Assembly (NCBI RefSeq): GCF_964355755.1
Contig: NC_092671.1
Span: 35,917,304 to 35,981,303 of the forward strand
Length of the DNA: 64,000 nt
Reading direction: 5' to 3'
From: Antedon mediterranea
Lineage: Eukaryota > Echinodermata > Crinoidea > Comatulida > Antedonidae
Positions 61,188 to 64,000 of this stretch are shown piece by piece. Numbering within the stretch: position 1 is the first letter of the stretch; every line of letters begins with the position of its first letter. The notes beneath the pieces were generated by a model, which was given only the letters and a program-made list of their open reading frames with translations, was not told where the DNA came from and made no database searches. The position numbers and the translations under genes were made by a program.

Positions 61188-64000
61188 CATAGACTCTCTT
61201 TTCCCAGACATGATTTGGAGTGTGCGCATGTGCCCAGTCCGAGTTTCCAAACACCCATTTTTTCAGCCGTGTAGTAAACTAAAAGCTACCGCATGGTAAC
61301 TGTTTCCCAATGCTTCTGTTCTCTTGAATGTAACTGCCTAAAGGAACGGCACGAAAACCTTAAGAGTTACCATAATGAGAAATATTATTTTAAACCAAAA
61401 CCAACCCGGGAACATGAACTATACCATTTGTGGAAAATTTCTACTTTTCAAGTTACAACTCGCTCTTCGAGGTGAAAGGGCTATTGTCGGTTTATCCAGG
61501 TATGCTAGGCATGAAATAGACATTATAAACAAAACCAATCACTTGCTTATTTTGTTAGGCAAAAAATAATGAAAAAACAGTCAATAAACAAAAAAGAAAC
61601 TTATATTAAATCTAGTACATACTTGATTCTCCACTGGTGTCCAGGTAATTAGTGTACTACAAATTTGTATACAAAGGTTAAAATACTAAGAAAATCTGTA
61701 AAAACAAAGCATATTGGGCCTTGTTTTGTTAGCCAGCCAATATCCAACCACGAAGTGCATTCTGATAAAACTTAAACCTAAAATAAAATGCTCTTGCCTC
61801 TGGCTAGACAAGCCCCAGGTGGATTCAAAGATAACTCATAATAACCTATTGACCGCTTTCACCTAATATGACATCTCATCATCACTGACCGTTGTCTGCA
61901 GGTAATTGCACTCAGTACTGACCACTTTGACCGCTTTCCCTCAACCTGGTTAATCGGTAACAATAAATGTCTGTAAGTAATAATCAGGTATTGACCCAAT
62001 CAGGTATTGACCCAAGCTGGACTTCACATTCGCTGATAACTGTACACTCAACAATCTGTGCATCCTAATTTGAGCTACTAATTGCTGGAACCATCGATAT
62101 TGTTTCACCCAATCAGAAGATCTTAATCATTCACCAGGTAAGATACAAAGTACAGGTGTTATAGCTCAGGTAAAACAGCCGACACAGTACAGGTATCTTT
62201 TGACCAGGTGATATAGCATTAATTCATAAATGTCACATACAATCAACATGTCAGTCATTCAAGTCATATCCATCACAATTTACAATTTTTTTGAACCAAC
62301 AATTCCTATGACAGAAAAAGCACACACGTTGGTTTATATCAGCTCATTCCACTTGAAAGAATGTTCTTAATTTTATCTTGTTCCACTTCCAGGTACTTTA
62401 TTTTAATAAATTCAAGAATTGGGAAAATTACATTCCAATAGTACTTTTATCCAAATAAACATAAAAAATACCTAAAAATAGTTTACTATATCTTTGTAAC
62501 CATTGTATGTATTAGGAAGTTCTCTGAGATAAATATTATAAAATTTAATATTAGTTATTGATCATTTATTGTATTAAAATACACAATGCTAATACACTTA
62601 TAAATAAATATAAAATTGTTACAATAATCAAACGTGATTATCTTCATAATTCTTTATCTACAATGTATGAAAATGTTTAAAAGTAATAATAATATATATG
62701 AAAAGAAAGATAGGAAATTGAACTCTCAGCAGTCTAAAACAGGCATACCATGAGTCCAGGGGCACAAAAGTATAGCCTCCATGTTGTGGCCTACTTTTTA
62801 TTTTGTGAATTACCAATTGGCAACAGCAGGCTGATAACACCCAGACATAGAGATGCATCTCCCTTTAAAAAATGTTAACAGAAAGTACAATTTGTCAAGG
62901 TCATTAAAAAACTAGGCCAAAAATGCATTAAAATTAAATCTAGTTATACAATGGAAATAATAATTGTAGTGTGTGAAACATTTCGAATTTCCTAGAGGAG
63001 CAATTTGTGGATTTTGCAATACAGCAGGTGCAGAATGTCATTTTTTAAACAACCACGAATTTAGAAGAAACGCTTCTGTGATCACCCAGACAATAATAAT
63101 GAAATAAGACAGCAGAAATGTGTTTTAAAAGGAGTGAAATAATCGAATTGCATGGAGTATATTGCGCGGCAAAGTTTAAATATCAATCATGCTTTGGTAT
63201 CGTCACTACATGATTTCTAGGCTTCCAACCAGTGCGATGCATTGTTAGCCCACACTAACTGTTTGTAGTGCAGTCCAGTGCTTCACATTACTGAGTGCAG
63301 GCCTAAACGGAATTACTATTTTAGAGCATGTAGTTATACCAAATAAAAATATACTTGCAAACTTTATTAAGATGAACAAATGTTAAAATGTGTATGCAAT
63401 TTATATGATTCCTACCGTTTTCTACTTGTTCTTTAATCAGCCTCCTTAAAAGTCCATCTCAACTTATAACTCAAACAACTTTTCACCTATCATTTGTCAC
63501 TAACACGCCCTCAATCTATTCTAAAGCATCATTGGCTATTAAAAGTTGCTCATCACACCACTTTTTAACTATGTATCAATTGATTTTCACATCTTTATTT
63601 ATACGGATCTGGAATTTAAAGCTAATTTGAATTAAAAAACTATATATGTCACTACATTGATTCTTAATTTCTAAATTCATTTTCCCCTAAACATACCAAT
63701 AACACCATACCTATATGGTTTACTTTATATTAGAAATTTAATAATGTATGTAACATAGAAATGGGTAGAAACTTTCTTTTTCATAATAAACAGATGGAAA
63801 CGATCAAAAATGTGCGCGTGCCTGCGAAGACCACACCTGTTCTTTATCCATCAACCCTCTGTTGAAATTCCTTAGTAAATAATTAACTGTTCTTTAACAT
63901 ACAACAATATTAATGTCTCGTCTGTTGAAAGCGTCATAACTAGGTCCGTTCAGGTATCACAATTTACTATCATATAAAATGCTCTATAGCTTTAACCCTG

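Larger units (their letters stand above)
45444..64000. other. Region upstream of the Sema5 ATG exon; no confident host gene
   Basis: Presumed Sema5 upstream intron or intergenic DNA. It contains the repeats and transposons listed separately. Stretches without a listed feature (about 45444-46264, 46342-47790, 48656-51480, 51618-51790, 54207-56187, 56380-57436, 61192-64000) show only AT-rich sequence. At 61970-62010 the phrase ATCAGGTATTGACCCA occurs twice. I could not place a promoter or first exon. Confidence 0.55.

Overview
This is an AT-rich, intron-rich and transposon-dense animal genome window. The one host gene I can reconstruct is the 5' part of a class-5 semaphorin (Sema5A/5B-like) on the minus strand. 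Fourteen coding exons run from the initiator ATG at 45130 down to the edge of exon 14 at 1636. They join in phase into 456 continuous codons: a signal peptide followed by most of the sema domain. The end of the sema domain, the PSI domain, the thrombospondin repeats and the transmembrane segment expected of this family must lie to the left, outside the window. The animal is probably a marine invertebrate deuterostome (an echinoderm such as a crinoid would fit), judged from the Sema5-type protein, small intron-borne MITEs, tRNA-derived SINEs and Helitron ends. This assignment is inference, not proof.

Layout, left to right. 1-1527: 3' end of a plus-strand Ty3/Gypsy (mag-like) LTR retrotransposon (end of RNase H, integrase, 3' LTR), lying antisense in Sema5 intron 14. 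1636-6730: Sema5 exons 14 to 10 with short introns holding SINEs and MITEs. 6731-15476: exons 9 and 8 and repeat-filled introns. 15477-26965: the 11.5-kb intron 7, with a 1.2-kb Helitron-like element and a SINE carrying an internal 23-bp tandem array. 26966-30480: exons 7, 6 and 5. 30481-39966: introns 4, 3 and 2 with exons 4, 3 and 2, including a 382-bp foldback element. 39967-45130: intron 1 and the signal-peptide exon; a strong splice acceptor at about 45444 suggests this exon also carries 5' UTR and that the promoter is further right. 45444-64000: no confident host coding exon, but a DNA transposon flanked by TTAA (58315-59935), a PIF/Harbinger-like element with a broken Myb/SANT-like gene (60362-61187), a long hairpin (46265-46341) and one unexplained exon-like reading frame (57960-58148).

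The dominant non-genic signal is a palindromic MITE family (ends AAGCTCTGTCTACACTATC, most copies flanked by TA). I count sixteen full, partial or miniature copies spread over the whole window. A second family (ends AAAGATGTATTGTCCCC) has five copies. Several elements sit very close to Sema5 splice sites: a SINE starts within a few bases of the exon 9 donor, and most of the 210-nt intron 5 is transposon sequence.

I found no CRISPR array, bacterial-type operon, rRNA or convincing functional tRNA. I did not find a clearly new biological system. The best candidates for follow-up are the transposon/splice-site associations, the frameshifted SANT-domain element with its ATACCGTAT arrays, and the exon-like fragment bounded by transposon-like ends.
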